Below are positions 45,682-56,166 of a DNA stretch of 64,000 bases, in pieces (position 1 is the stretch's first letter; each line of letters starts with the position of its first letter). The notes beneath the pieces were generated by a model. The model was given only the letters and a program-made list of their open reading frames with translations. It did no database searches and had not been told where the DNA came from. A program made the position numbers and the translations under genes. Source of the DNA: Diplodia intermedia (taxonomy: Eukaryota > Ascomycota > Dothideomycetes > Botryosphaeriales > Botryosphaeriaceae); the NCBI GenBank assembly GCA_021495925.1, contig JAKEKT010000019.1, forward strand, positions 1-64,000, written 5' to 3'.

Positions 45682-47776
45682 CATGCAGAGCAGAGGCAAA
45701 AGCGAGGGGAGGGGAACGAATGGGGGCCACTACGCAGCACTGGGGCAAGATGCGCCCGCACTCGAGGACCAGAAGGAGAATTTGCTACCATCAGAAAGCT
45801 CGGCTTCTACTTCCGCGGTCGATGAGAGCGACCAAGAAGAGGCGGTCGGGCTGCTCGAGGACGGCTTCGTCGCGCGGACAAAACGACACTGCGGCACTAC
45901 CCGGCGTTGCTCCGTATATCTGGAATTTGCTCTCCTCGGTCTCGTTCTGACAATAGCCTTGTTCGGCACTCTCGTCTGGTCGCAGCATCCGCCTAACAAC
46001 CGCACACACGATGTGGCGGGTGCTACGTCTCAAACAAGCACGTCGAATCGGCACGAGAAGTATGTTCTGGATCCTGACTGGGACTTCGGCGCCGCACCGC
46101 GTGTTCGAGAGTACCACTGGACTATCAGAGATGTCGAGCTGCGGCCGGACGGCGTGAAACGGTCTATGATCACCATAAACGGCGAATTCCCAGGCCCCAT
46201 GGTCGAGTGCAACGAGGGCGACACGCTTCTTGTCGAGGTACACAACGAAGCGGTCAACTCGACCTCGATTCACTGGCATGGGCTCTACCAGAACGGCACC
46301 AACTCCATGGACGGTACCGTCGGCATCACGCAGTGTCCGATAGCACCTGGATCCAGTATGCGGTACGGATTCAGTGTTGCCAACCAATCTGGCACCTACT
46401 GGTACCACGCACATATGGCCATGCAGGGCTCGGACGGACTATTCGGGCCTCTGGTCATTCACTCGAGGGACAAGAGTCTGCAGCAGCTTGGCTATGTGTC
46501 TGACCGAGTCATTATGGTGCACGACTACTACCACGATTTGACGAGCGCGCTCCTGCCCCACTACCTTGCACCAGACAACGAGAACACAGAACCAGTCCCG
46601 GACGGAGGCCTTATCAATGGGATGAACAAGAGGGACTGCAGTGCTATTCGTGGCCGTGACTGTGACAGTACCAAGGCAGAAATGGCGTTATTCGGTCTGG
46701 AAGCGAACAGGAGCCACCGTCTACGCATCATCAACACTGGTGCATTCGCTGAGTTCCAAGTCAAGATCGACGAGCACGTCTTCGCAGTCACAGAGGTCGA
46801 TGGTACTGATGTAGTCCCGGCATATTACCACAGGCTCAACATCAACCCTGCGCAACGATATAGCATTGTCATCAACACCAACATTACGGACCGAAACTCT
46901 TTCTGGCTGAGGGCAAAGATGGTGACAGCGTGCTTCGCCGACGAGAACCCCAATCTCGAAGAAGAAGTGCGAGCAATCATCCAATACACCCATGGATCCG
47001 GCGATATCGACGCAGTAAAACCCTCAAGTACCGATTGGAACGACCGGGTGGACATGCAATGCCTAGACATGAACACGACTGAGCTGCGGCCGGTAGAGAG
47101 CATCGCCCCGCCACCCCCGGACACGTCCATATACCTCCGCGCAAATTTCGAAATCGGCAACTGGAGACTAAGCCGCGGCTTCTTCAACGGCTCGTCGTGG
47201 CGGCCGACCCTCTCCTCCCCGACACTCCACCGCATGCTGTCCGGATACGCGAGCGGCAACGAGAGCCTCCTCCCCACACCCGAGCAACCATCGAAGGTCA
47301 ACGACGTCGGCTTCGAGACGGGCGTCGAGCTCGTCTACGAGACGACGGGCATCCAGACCATCGACATCCTCGTCTCCAACTTCGACGACGGCAACCACCC
47401 GCTCCACCTGCACGGCTACAAGTACTTCGTGCTCGCGTCCGGCCACGGCTACCCGCCCGCCGACCTGCACCGCGGCCTGGACGCGTCGAACCCGCTGCGG
47501 CGCGACACGGCCTCGGTCGAGGCCTTCGGCTGGCTGCTCCTGCGCCTCGTCGCCGACAACCCGGGCGTCTGGGCCTTCCACTGCCACATCGGCTGGCACA
47601 CCGAGGCCGGCATGCTCATGCAGTTCGCCACGCGCGTGGACGGGCTCGCGGGCGGTTCGCGCGTTCCCGACGCGCAGCTCGAGCTCTGCAGGGCCGAGGG
47701 GCTGGCGCGCGGCGCCGCCCCTCCCGACTCGACCTGGTTCGGTGATTTTGGACGTTTCGATCCCGAATCAAGCTAG
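45668..47776 (+). CDS. Membrane-anchored multicopper oxidase (laccase-like)
   Basis: Single exon of 702 residues. Instead of a signal peptide it has about 82 hydrophilic residues and then one membrane span at 83-104 (YLEFALLGLVLTIALFGTLVW), so it should be a type II protein with the oxidase domains outside the cytosol. All four copper motifs are intact: HWHG (202-205), WYHAH (245-249), HPLHLHG (577-583) and HCHIGWHTEAGM (638-649). The axial type-1 copper position is Met, which in known laccases goes with lower redox potential. Three cupredoxin domains and many Asn-x-Ser/Thr sites are visible. Substrates could be phenols, metals or pigment precursors; Fet3-type iron residues cannot be judged. 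The coding end overlaps the next gene by 9 bases. Met6 is an alternative start. Confidence 0.92.
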   Translation: MQTASMQSRGKSEGRGTNGGHYAALGQDAPALEDQKENLLPSESSASTSAVDESDQEEAVGLLEDGFVARTKRHCGTTRRCSVYLEFALLGLVLTIALFGTLVWSQHPPNNRTHDVAGATSQTSTSNRHEKYVLDPDWDFGAAPRVREYHWTIRDVELRPDGVKRSMITINGEFPGPMVECNEGDTLLVEVHNEAVNSTSIHWHGLYQNGTNSMDGTVGITQCPIAPGSSMRYGFSVANQSGTYWYHAHMAMQGSDGLFGPLVIHSRDKSLQQLGYVSDRVIMVHDYYHDLTSALLPHYLAPDNENTEPVPDGGLINGMNKRDCSAIRGRDCDSTKAEMALFGLEANRSHRLRIINTGAFAEFQVKIDEHVFAVTEVDGTDVVPAYYHRLNINPAQRYSIVINTNITDRNSFWLRAKMVTACFADENPNLEEEVRAIIQYTHGSGDIDAVKPSSTDWNDRVDMQCLDMNTTELRPVESIAPPPPDTSIYLRANFEIGNWRLSRGFFNGSSWRPTLSSPTLHRMLSGYASGNESLLPTPEQPSKVNDVGFETGVELVYETTGIQTIDILVSNFDDGNHPLHLHGYKYFVLASGHGYPPADLHRGLDASNPLRRDTASVEAFGWLLLRLVADNPGVWAFHCHIGWHTEAGMLMQFATRVDGLAGGSRVPDAQLELCRAEGLARGAAPPDSTWFGDFGRFDPESS

Positions 47777-49375
47777 ACTGATCCACTTGCCTCGCACCCC
47801 GACTTCTTCGTTCCTCGGCCCGCTGCCGCCGTCGAGGTTGAGGTCGTGTTTCCTGTACTCGCCCTCGACGAGGCGCCGCGCCAGCCGCACGCTGCCAAGA
47901 TTGCGCAGCCGCTGCATCTCGGCGAGACGATCGAGGACGAAGCGGCGATGGTCCTCGCTCTCTGGACTCGCGCGGCCGAGGATGAATAGGGGCCAGAGGA
48001 GCGTTGGCGTGGCGGGGAGGACGGCGAGTTGGGAGACGAGTTGGGCTATTGAGCTCTTCTTGGCCTCGGAAGCGTTCAATGCCGGCAGAAAAGAGGCGAA
48101 GCGCTCGTGGAGATAGATTAGCGCCGCGGTGCGCTTGCAGTTGGCCACGTGGACGAGATGGTTGGCCTTCTCGCTGGCTATCGACGTCGGCGATGCTACC
48201 TGGGGTGCGGCCCGGATTGCGGATGAGAGATGTTCCCAGATGAGCCGGATCTCATCGAGCTCCTCGTTGGAGAAGGCACGGCTGCGGCTGATTGTCGAGT
48301 AGTAAGACGCCTCGGTGGAAGTCTGGTCGATCAGGCTCAAAAGACCGCGTGAGCAGCCCATCAATGGGTCTATTTCATCCATGCAGTCGTCACCGAGCCA
48401 TGCATGGCCTGGCATGGTGGGACTTGTCTCTCGTGCGGTGGCGCTCATGATCTGGTGCGCTATGAAGTACATCATGAAGAAGCTTGTCAGCGCCGCGCCC
48501 TCGGTATGGCGGCTGGCTGCGCTTTGCACGTGTTGGAGCACGCCGAGGCCGCCCTTGAGATGGGTGATCCACGACTCATCGCAGCCGTCGGATATGTCGT
48601 AGAAGCAGAGCATCAGGACGGTGGCTACGAAGGGCCACCCCACGTGTCCGGCATCCATGCTCGCTCGGAGACCGCTCATGGCGCACGCCTTGTACAGCCA
48701 CGCCTCCCGCTCGTACCTGTTGTCGTTGAGCAGGCGGAGCTGGTTGGCCGCCACGGAGAGGATCACGTGCTGCAACGGCGCGTAGGAGAGTGCCATGGGC
48801 GTGATGTATCGCAGATACGGGTTGTGCGTCGGGCTGAGCGAGCAGTTCGGGCAGATGAATGAAGTAAAGTAGTCGAACAGATAGGCCTCCCTGCACGACA
48901 ATTGCGTCTCTGTCCCAAGCGTGCGACCCGGCGATTCCGGCCTCGTGGCTTTTCCGGCCGACCCCAGCTTTACCTCCACTTCTCCATCATCCTCGTCGTC
49001 GTCGTCAACAGAGCATCCGCCTCCGCCCATGTGCACATACGTGGTGTTCAAGAAAATCGGTTGTCGTCCTCTTGTGTCCAGAAAAACTTGGCACTCGCCG
49101 GCGCCGCCGCTCACGCGTTTCTTCTTGTTCGTCGTTTGGGCGCCGTTCTTGGACCACACCCCTTGGCGTCCGAGACATATGCCCCTCTGCATGGCGTCCT
49201 CTTTCCAAAGCAATTTTATGCCGTAAGCACACGCCAGTCCCAGGCGCTGGCAGCGCGCGCAGTGCGGTCGCTGCTCCTGGCATCGGCTGTGGGCTTGCTT
49301 GCATGGCCAGCAGCCCGTGCGGCGACGTGCTTCTCCGGTGGCACGCGGCATTCTTTCCATCCGGACTGTAGACAT
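47768..49375 (-). CDS. Zn2Cys6 transcription factor
   Basis: Single open frame of 535 residues. The binuclear cluster is complete at 22-49 (CWPCKQAHSRC, six residues, CARCQRLGLAC), with C-x2-C-x6-C-x6-C-x2-C-x6-C spacing, preceded by a basic stretch (EARRRTGC). An acidic run (DDDDEDDGEVEVK) follows. The region from about 165 on (EAYLFDYFTSFICPNCSLSP; LQHVILSVAANQLRLL; EAWLYKACAMSGLRASMD) matches the Fungal_trans_2 middle domain. It is a nuclear DNA-binding regulator, probably of nearby or metabolic genes. Its stop codon lies inside the end of the multicopper oxidase (tail-to-tail overlap at 47768-47776), so the neighbour is a natural first candidate target. The frame has no introns. Confidence 0.92.
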   Translation of the reverse strand: MSTVRMERMPRATGEARRRTGCWPCKQAHSRCQEQRPHCARCQRLGLACAYGIKLLWKEDAMQRGICLGRQGVWSKNGAQTTNKKKRVSGGAGECQVFLDTRGRQPIFLNTTYVHMGGGGCSVDDDDEDDGEVEVKLGSAGKATRPESPGRTLGTETQLSCREAYLFDYFTSFICPNCSLSPTHNPYLRYITPMALSYAPLQHVILSVAANQLRLLNDNRYEREAWLYKACAMSGLRASMDAGHVGWPFVATVLMLCFYDISDGCDESWITHLKGGLGVLQHVQSAASRHTEGAALTSFFMMYFIAHQIMSATARETSPTMPGHAWLGDDCMDEIDPLMGCSRGLLSLIDQTSTEASYYSTISRSRAFSNEELDEIRLIWEHLSSAIRAAPQVASPTSIASEKANHLVHVANCKRTAALIYLHERFASFLPALNASEAKKSSIAQLVSQLAVLPATPTLLWPLFILGRASPESEDHRRFVLDRLAEMQRLRNLGSVRLARRLVEGEYRKHDLNLDGGSGPRNEEVGVRGKWISLA

Positions 49376-49676
49376 CGCAGTACAAAGAAACGTGTTTCCC
49401 CGGAAATTCGTGGGCTTGTGGGTGGATTTGCAGGGTATTGAGATACTGAAGCAAATCGTCCCGAACTGCAGGATTGCTGGGGCAGACAGATAGGCAATGA
49501 ATGGGCGGTGACGAAGATAGGTTACTTATCGATCGGGACGTGGGCCCATTTCCCCGCACCGCGAAGATAACACCCCGAGGTGTTTTGATTGGCGGCCACT
49601 GAATGTGAAACTTCCCCGCATAGTTGCTAATGACGTTCTCTAACTATCCATCAGGCAGCACCGATTCCGGCTTCGA
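49376..49676. other. Short intergenic stretch
   Basis: Upstream of the Zn2Cys6 gene and 3' of the transporter gene; nothing else seen. Confidence 0.5.
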
Positions 49677-51485
49677 TCACGTGGTGTATTTGAACCCCTT
49701 TTGCTCGAAGTCCGTCTGATCAAGCAGAAGGTCCATCGCTTCCTCGCTCGTGGCTTCCACCTCTTCAGACTGTTTGTTCTGAACCACACACAGCGCCCAG
49801 TACGCGCAGATTAGGCCAATGCAGACACAGTAGCAAACGATCATCGCCACCACGCCCCCGGTGTACGCGGGTGCTTGGTCGGACCGGAAGGTTTGCGGGC
49901 CAATCAGGTTCCCAACAGCGTAGCCTATGTACAGTATCGCAAACACAACCGTCTTCTTGGTGTTGCCGGCCGTGTTGGCTTGTGCGAGACCGATCCCGAC
50001 CACGTAAGGACCGAAGTACGTATAGAGCTAGCAACACCGGTTAGTATCTCCGCGGCAAGTATGATCCTTGAGCTTACGAGATAGATGCCGACCATTTGCC
50101 CGCCGACGTTGTCTCTGGGCACTGCGTACACGACGGCGGTTCCGACAATGGGCACAATACAAGCTGCTACGGTGACAAGACAGCGCCGGTTCGCCCACTT
50201 CGCCCCCGCATACGAGAACACGAATGCTGAGAGCGTACTCATGACACCGGTTGGCATGCTGAGCAACGAGGCCTCGACCGAGGAAAACCCAAGGTTTGCG
50301 ATGATGATGCTGTTAAAGGTGGTAAGCCCGCCGTTCGGGATGTTGATTGCAATGTTGAAGAAGAAGATGATCCCTGCATGGTGTTAGCAACCGTCATGTG
50401 TGCAAGTGCCAGGAGACTCCTTACACGTCTTGGGGTCGATGAAGGCCTCCTTCGCCTGCTCCCATTTCCACTCCTTGCTCGCAACACCAGTCTTGTTCCC
50501 AGCCACGCGCTTGACAAGATGGTACTTTTCTTCCTTGGACAAGAAAACGGCGTCCATCGGGCTGGCAGGTAGGACGATCATGATGAACACGGACCAGGCG
50601 AATGTGATGGAGCCTGAAAAGTCACCAATCAGGGAACATCTGCCGCGGTATGCATTGCCGGGACTCACCGATGATCAGGAACAAGTAGCGCCAGATTGCC
50701 ATTCTGCCGTCAATGTGGCCAATGGCCCAGGACAAGAAGCCATTGATGACGGAGCTTGCGGCAGCAAACACCAACGCGTTCCTGGGAGGCTGCTCCTCTT
50801 TCTTGTAGAAAGCGGCAATGATCAAGGAAATGCCCGGCACGATGATGGCCTCGAAACACCCTGATGGCGCGTGAGCTCGACCGTGTCGGCAAGCGTGCGG
50901 GAGGCGACATACCCATCAAGAACCTTAGAGCCATGAGGCCGCTCCAGTTGCGGCAGGCAGCCATGAGCAACGCCATTGTGGACCATCCTAGGCTGCATCC
51001 GCAAAGGAACTTGGCAGAAGGAAGCCTCTGCATGAGATAAGAGGCAGGGAACATTCCGGCTAATGCCTGGGACGATGAGCATCCTCGTTGATCAAGCCTG
51101 GGCTGTTTTTGCTTACACCAAGGGACAAGATTGACCCCAGCCACGAGTACTGCTGGCCAACCAAGTGCGTGTCCGTCCTCAGCCCGTAGATGGCGGCAGT
51201 GCTGAGCGAAACCTTGTCGACGGCGCCGAGCGTTGCGGTAAGGAAGAGCTAAAGACGGGTGTCGGTAATGCACAGCTGCCGCCTCATGGCCGGACTCACC
51301 ATGGGTATCATGATCCAGTCTATCTTGCGGACCAGTCGCTTCTCCTGCGCAGCGGAGAGCGGTGGGTAATGCTGGGTTTCTGCCAGGAACTGGGCAGCTT
51401 GGTCGACGTCCTGGACACTGCCGACCTTGTAGTCGGCGCTCGCGGGCTCGGCATCCATGTGGGCGGATTTCTCGTGAACAGACAT
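49677..51485 (-). CDS. DAL5-type MFS transporter (anion:cation symporter family)
   Basis: Seven exons on the minus strand: 51300-51485, 51117-51248, 50913-51066, 50669-50860, 50425-50613, 50078-50373 and 49677-50027. All six introns are 50-55 bases and all phases agree; 499 residues. The cytosolic N-terminus leads to EKRLVRKIDWIMIPM, then GMFPASYLMQRLPSAKFL, WSGLMALRFLMG, IPNGGLTTFNSIII and GNTKKTVVFAILYIGYAVGN, the hallmark order of allantoate/nicotinate/pantothenate permeases. It has about 12 membrane spans and lies in the plasma membrane. It is divergent from the oxoprolinase/hydantoinase-like gene with a 474-base shared promoter, so an organic acid or cyclic amide substrate (5-oxoproline, hydantoin, allantoate-like) is inferred. 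Confidence 0.92.
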
Positions 51486-51586
51486 GATGCGAGAAGATGG
51501 GATTGTCGAGGCACAAGCTGAAGCACGCAGGGCAGCTGCGCCGCAGACTTATGGCATCAGGCGACGGCATTCAGTCCCAGCCCGTG

Positions 51587-51601
51587 TTATCGCCGTGATA
51601 A
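51587..51601. promoter_or_regulatory. Palindromic pair of GATA-factor sites
   Basis: TTATC at 51587-51591 and GATAA at 51597-51601 form an inverted pair five bases apart (CGATAA and TGATAA, both fitting HGATAR). A third site is at 51739-51743. All lie between the transporter and the oxoprolinase genes. Such sites are bound by AreA/NIT2-type nitrogen regulators. Confidence 0.5.
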
Positions 51602-51738
51602 CGCGGTGATGAGACAGCCAATGTTGTCCAGATTAATCGCGCCGGACCAGAGCGAGACGGACAGGGGTCAGACGAGAGGGATGGTCGTTACGGCGGGCGC
51701 TAGGCCGAGACAGGAAGACTGCCTCTTCCCCACCTTAC

Positions 51739-51743
51739 TTATC
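51739..51743. promoter_or_regulatory. Third GATA-factor site in the shared promoter
   Basis: TTATC followed by G (CGATAA on the other strand), midway between the two start codons. Confidence 0.4.
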
Positions 51744-51912
51744 GTGACATGACACGCGCCGCATCGACCTTCCAGCACTACCGTCCTCCGCTCCGACCTT
51801 GTCCGTCCGTCTCGACCTTCCCGCAAAATGATGCTTTGTGATGGAGCTGAGCATCTCGAGCGAGAGGAAGACAAGTGGGACCGATAGGTGTGGGAACACA
51901 AAAGGCGGCCCG

Positions 51913-51918
51913 TATAAA
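51913..51918 (+). promoter_or_regulatory. TATA box of the oxoprolinase-like gene
   Basis: TATAAA in CGTATAAAGGC, 42 bases before the start codon at 51960. The short distance predicts a very short 5' leader, or a start site within a few bases of the ATG. Confidence 0.5.
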
Positions 51919-51959
51919 GGCAGCAACCCGTCCACCACACCTGGCGGGCAACCCCAACC

Positions 51960-54900
51960 ATGACACCCTCAGGCGCCAGGCAGCCCGTGAAGATTGCAAT
52001 CGGTGCGTTCTGCCCACGATAGCTCCCCTAGCGACATGCTGACACGATCACATCCAGACAGAGGAGGGACCTTCACCGACGTCTGGGCCAGGCAGGAAGG
52101 CCATCGGGACGTCGTGCTGAAGCTCCTCTCCGTTGATCCGCAAAACTATGACGATGCCCCGACCGAGGGGATCCGTAGAGTGCTCTCCATCATCCGCAAC
52201 CAGCACATTCCCCGCGGTGTGCCGTTGCCGAAAGACGACATCGAGTTCGTCCGGATGGGCACCACCGTCGCGACCAATGCCCTGCTGGAGCGCAAGGGAG
52301 CGCGACACGCCCTGTTGGTCACCAAAGGACTGCGAGACCTCTTGAAGATCGCCTACCAGTCCCGTCCACGCCTGTTCGACCTCGACATTGTCAAACCCAA
52401 CGTCTTGTACTCGGACGTGCGTGAGATCGACGAGCGTGTCACCGTCGAGAACTTTGACGAGGACGTGTTCGGCACGCACAGGGTTGAGCACGAGGTCCCC
52501 GGCGAACTCGTGCGCACTTCAAGCGGAGACATGGTCCGCATCATCAAGCCGCTGGACGAGGCTTCGGTGCGCGTCGTTTTGAAAGAGCTTCGGGCCCAAG
52601 GCATCGACACCATCGCCGTCTGCTTCGCGCACTCGTACATCTTCCCCGACCACGAAGCGAGGGTTGGCCAACTCGCCGTCGACGAAGGCTTCTCGCACGT
52701 CTCCCTCTCCTCGGCCGTGGCGGCGAACATGATCAAAATGGTCCCTCGCGGGAGTTCGGCATCGGCAGATGCATACCTGACCCCGAACATCAAGCAATAT
52801 CTCTCTGGCTTCAAGCGCGGCTTCGAGGGCGCGCACCTTGACGATGTCAGGGCCGACTTCATGCAGTCGGACGGCGGGCTCGTCAGCCACAAGAGTTTCA
52901 GTGGCCTCAAAGGCATCTTGTCCGGCCCCGCCGGCGGCGTCGTGGGCTTCTCCCGCACCTGCTACAGCCCCGAGACCAAGGTGCCCGTGGTCGGCTTCGA
53001 CATGGGAGGAACGTCGACGGACGTCAGCCGTTACGGCGGCACCTTGGAACACGTCTTCGAAACCACCACCGCCGGCGTCACCATCCAGTCTCCGCAGCTC
53101 GACATCAACACCGTGGCTGCGGGAGGCGGATCCATGCTCTTTTTCCGCAACGGTCTCTTCGTCGTCGGACCCGAATCGGCCGGCGCCCACCCCGGCCCGG
53201 CATGCTATCGCAAGGGCGGGCCTCTCACCATCACCGATGCCAATCTGTTCTTGGGCAGGCTACTGCCACAGTACTTCCCCAAGATCTTCGGCAAGGACGA
53301 GAACGAGCCGCTGGACTCTGACATTGTCAAGGCCAAGTTTGCAGCGCTGACCCAGAGAATCAACGCCGAGGGGGGCCAGTCTCTGACCCCGGAAGAGGTG
53401 GCTTACGGATTTCTGGACGTGGCGAACGAGTCCATGAGCAGGCCCATCCGAGCGCTGACCGAGGCGAAAGGTTACGAAATCGGTATGTTCCTCTGGAGGG
53501 CCTGCCACGCGGATGCTAACCGGACCAGGCAAACACCACCTCGCAGTGTTCGGAGGAGCCGGCGGTCAGCATGCGTGCGAAATCGCCTCCAAGCTGGGCA
53601 TTTCCACCGCCATCATCCACAGGTACTCCAGCATCTTGTCGGCCTACGGGATGGCGCTTGCCGACATCGTCCAGGAGGCTCAGGACCCGGTCAACCTTGT
53701 CTACGCCGGGCAGACAATCGACCACCTCAACCAAAAGCTCGCGTCCTTGCAATCCACCGTCACAGGGCGTCTGATGAGCCAGGGGATCAAGCAAGGTGAC
53801 ATGCGCTACGAATTCTACCTCAACATGAGATATCGCGGAACCGAAACGGCCATGATGATCCTCCAGCCGCCGAGCGGCAACTTCAAGGACGCCTTTTTAG
53901 AACAGCACCTGCGCGAGTTCAACTTCGTCTTCCCGGAATCGCGAGACATCCTGGTTGACGACGTTCGCGTCCGTGGTATCGGCAGCAGCGGATCCGTGTC
54001 GTCGGATGCGGACAAGCTTGCGTCTGAGCTCAGGATGACTGCCTTTTCCCACGTAAAGGCAGAGTTGGCGGAAACGAACGTTGGTGTTGCCTCCAAGTCC
54101 CGTGCTGGCATCAAGTAGCTGATCGAATTATCCAGGTGAAGACGTATTTCCAGAACCACGGCCTGATCTCCACTCCGGTGTATCTACTGGAGCAGCTTCT
54201 CCCCGGCATGAAGGTGGCCGGCCCGGCGATGATTCTGGACAACACCCAGAGCATCTTGCTCGTTCCGGGCACGGAAGCCAAAATCCTGTCGGCGCACGTC
54301 GTCGTCGACGTGCCGCGCATTGCCAAAACCAACACGTCTTCCACCACGGTCGACCCCATCGCCCTGTCGACTTTTTCCCACCGCTTCATGTCCATCGCCG
54401 AGCAGATGGGGCGCATCCTCCAGAAAACGTCCATGTCTCTGAACATCAAGGAGCGGCTAGACTTCTCCTGCGCCATCTTCGGCCCGGACGCCGGCCTCGT
54501 TGCGAACGCCCCGCATGTCCCCGTACGGCTCCCGTTGCGGCATCTCAAGACGGGACGTGGCTGACAGTTGTGTTAGGTCCACCTCGGCTCCATGAGCTAC
54601 GCGGTCAAGTACCAGCACGACCTCCTCAAGGACGAGCTGGTCCCGGGGGACGTCCTCGTCTCGAACCATCCCGAGGCCGGGGGCGCCCATCTCCCCGACG
54701 TGACGGTGATAACGCCGGTGTTCGAATCGGGCGGCGGGCGCGTGGCCTTCTACGTCGCCTCGCGGGGCCACCACACGGACATCGGCGGGCTGGGCGGGAC
54801 CTCGATGCCGCCCAACTCCACCGAGCTCTGGCAGGAGGGCGCGGCCATCAAGAGCTTCAAGCTGATACGCGGCGGGGAGCACTTCGACGAGGACGGCATC

Positions 54901-56166
54901 AAGGAGATCCTGCTCGAGCCGGGGAAGTACCCGGGGTGTGTGGGAAGCCGGCGGCTCGACGACAACATCTCGGACCTGAAGGCGCAGGTGGCGGCCAACC
55001 GGAAAGGGATGCTCCTGATCCAATCGCTGATGGCGGAGTACTCGCAGGAGGTGGTGCAGCTGTACATGCGGGCGATACAGGAGAACGCCGAGGTCGCGGT
55101 GCGGCGGTTCCTGCGCGAGACCCGTCAGCAGAAAGGGGCCGTGTTCTCGGGCGCCGACCAGATGGACAACGGGTCGGAGATTTGCCTGACGGTGAGCATC
55201 TCGGACGACGGCTCGGCCGCGTTCGACTTCACGGGCACGGCCCCGGAGATGTACTCCAACATGAACGCGCCGCCCGCCATCACCTACTCGGCCATCATCT
55301 ACTGCCTGCGGCTGCTCATCGGCGTCGACATCCCCATGAACCAGGGCTGCCTCGCGCCCATCGACGTCGTGCTGCCGCCGGGCAGCTTCCTCAACCCCTC
55401 GCCCGGCGCCGCCGTCTGCGCCGGCAACACGCAGACGTCGCAGCGCGTGTGCGACGTCATCCTCCGGGCCTTCCGGGCCGCCGCCGCGTCCCACGGCTGC
55501 ATGAACTGCCTCGGCTTCTTCGGCGAGGTCCACGACGACCGCGATGGCGGGGCCGAGCACTCGTTCGCCTTCGGCGAGACCGTGTGCGGAGGCTCGGGGG
55601 CGACGGCGACGGCCCCCGGCGCCGACGCGGTGCACACGCACATGACGAACACGCGCATCACCGACGTCGAGACGCTCGAGCGCCGGTACCCCGTCCTGCT
55701 GCGCGAGTTCTCCATCCGGGCCGGCAGCGGCGGCGGCGGCCTCCACCGCGGCGGCTGCGGCGCCGTCAGGGACGTGGAGTGCCGCGCGCCGCTCCGGTTC
55801 AGCGTCATCACCGAGCGCCGCTCGATCGCGCCGTACGGCATGGCGGGCGGCTCCGAGGCCGCCAAGGGCAGGAACTTCTGGGTCAGGAGGACCGCGAGGG
55901 CCGACGGCGGGGAGGGGTTCGAGGAGCGCTGGATCAACATGGGCCCGAAGGCGCTGGTGGCCATGCAGCCTGGTGATCGCTGCGTGCTGCTCACGCCCGG
56001 CGGAGGCGGATGGGGCGCTGCGCCGGCCGCTGCCAGCCCTGGGGTGGTGGCATCCGCGACTGGTGGAGGAGACGCAGAGGAGGAGAAGGGGGGTGGAGCG
56101 CTCCTCCATCCGCGCGCTGTGGGGAGCATCGCCGCATGGTACACCGCACAGGCCGAATCCTCCTGA
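51960..56166 (+). CDS. 5-oxoprolinase/hydantoinase-like enzyme (HyuA-HyuB fusion)
   Basis: Five exons, 51960-52002, 52058-53482, 53529-54052, 54136-54522 and 54577-56166, give about 1322 residues, close to the usual 1290 of ATP-dependent 5-oxoprolinases. The N-terminal half has DRGGTFTDVWA (joined across intron 1), MGTTVATNALLERKG, VVGFDMGGTSTDVSRYGG and GGGSMLFFRNG, the HyuA ATPase region. The second half has QKTSMSLNIKERLDFSCAIF and ANAPHVPVHLGSM (joined across intron 4), typical of HyuB. The reaction is ATP-driven opening of a five-membered ring (5-oxoproline to glutamate, or a hydantoin). Introns 1, 2 and 4 are clear. Intron 3 is not: acceptor CAG before 54136 is good, but the donor could be GTAAAG at 54053 or a weaker GT downstream, and the unspliced frame ends at a TAG at 54116. 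Confidence 0.88.

Noticed and set aside
54570..55976. Plus-strand frame of 468 codons
   Set aside because: Out-of-frame shadow of the HyuB half of the oxoprolinase-like gene, Arg/Gly-rich with no motif.
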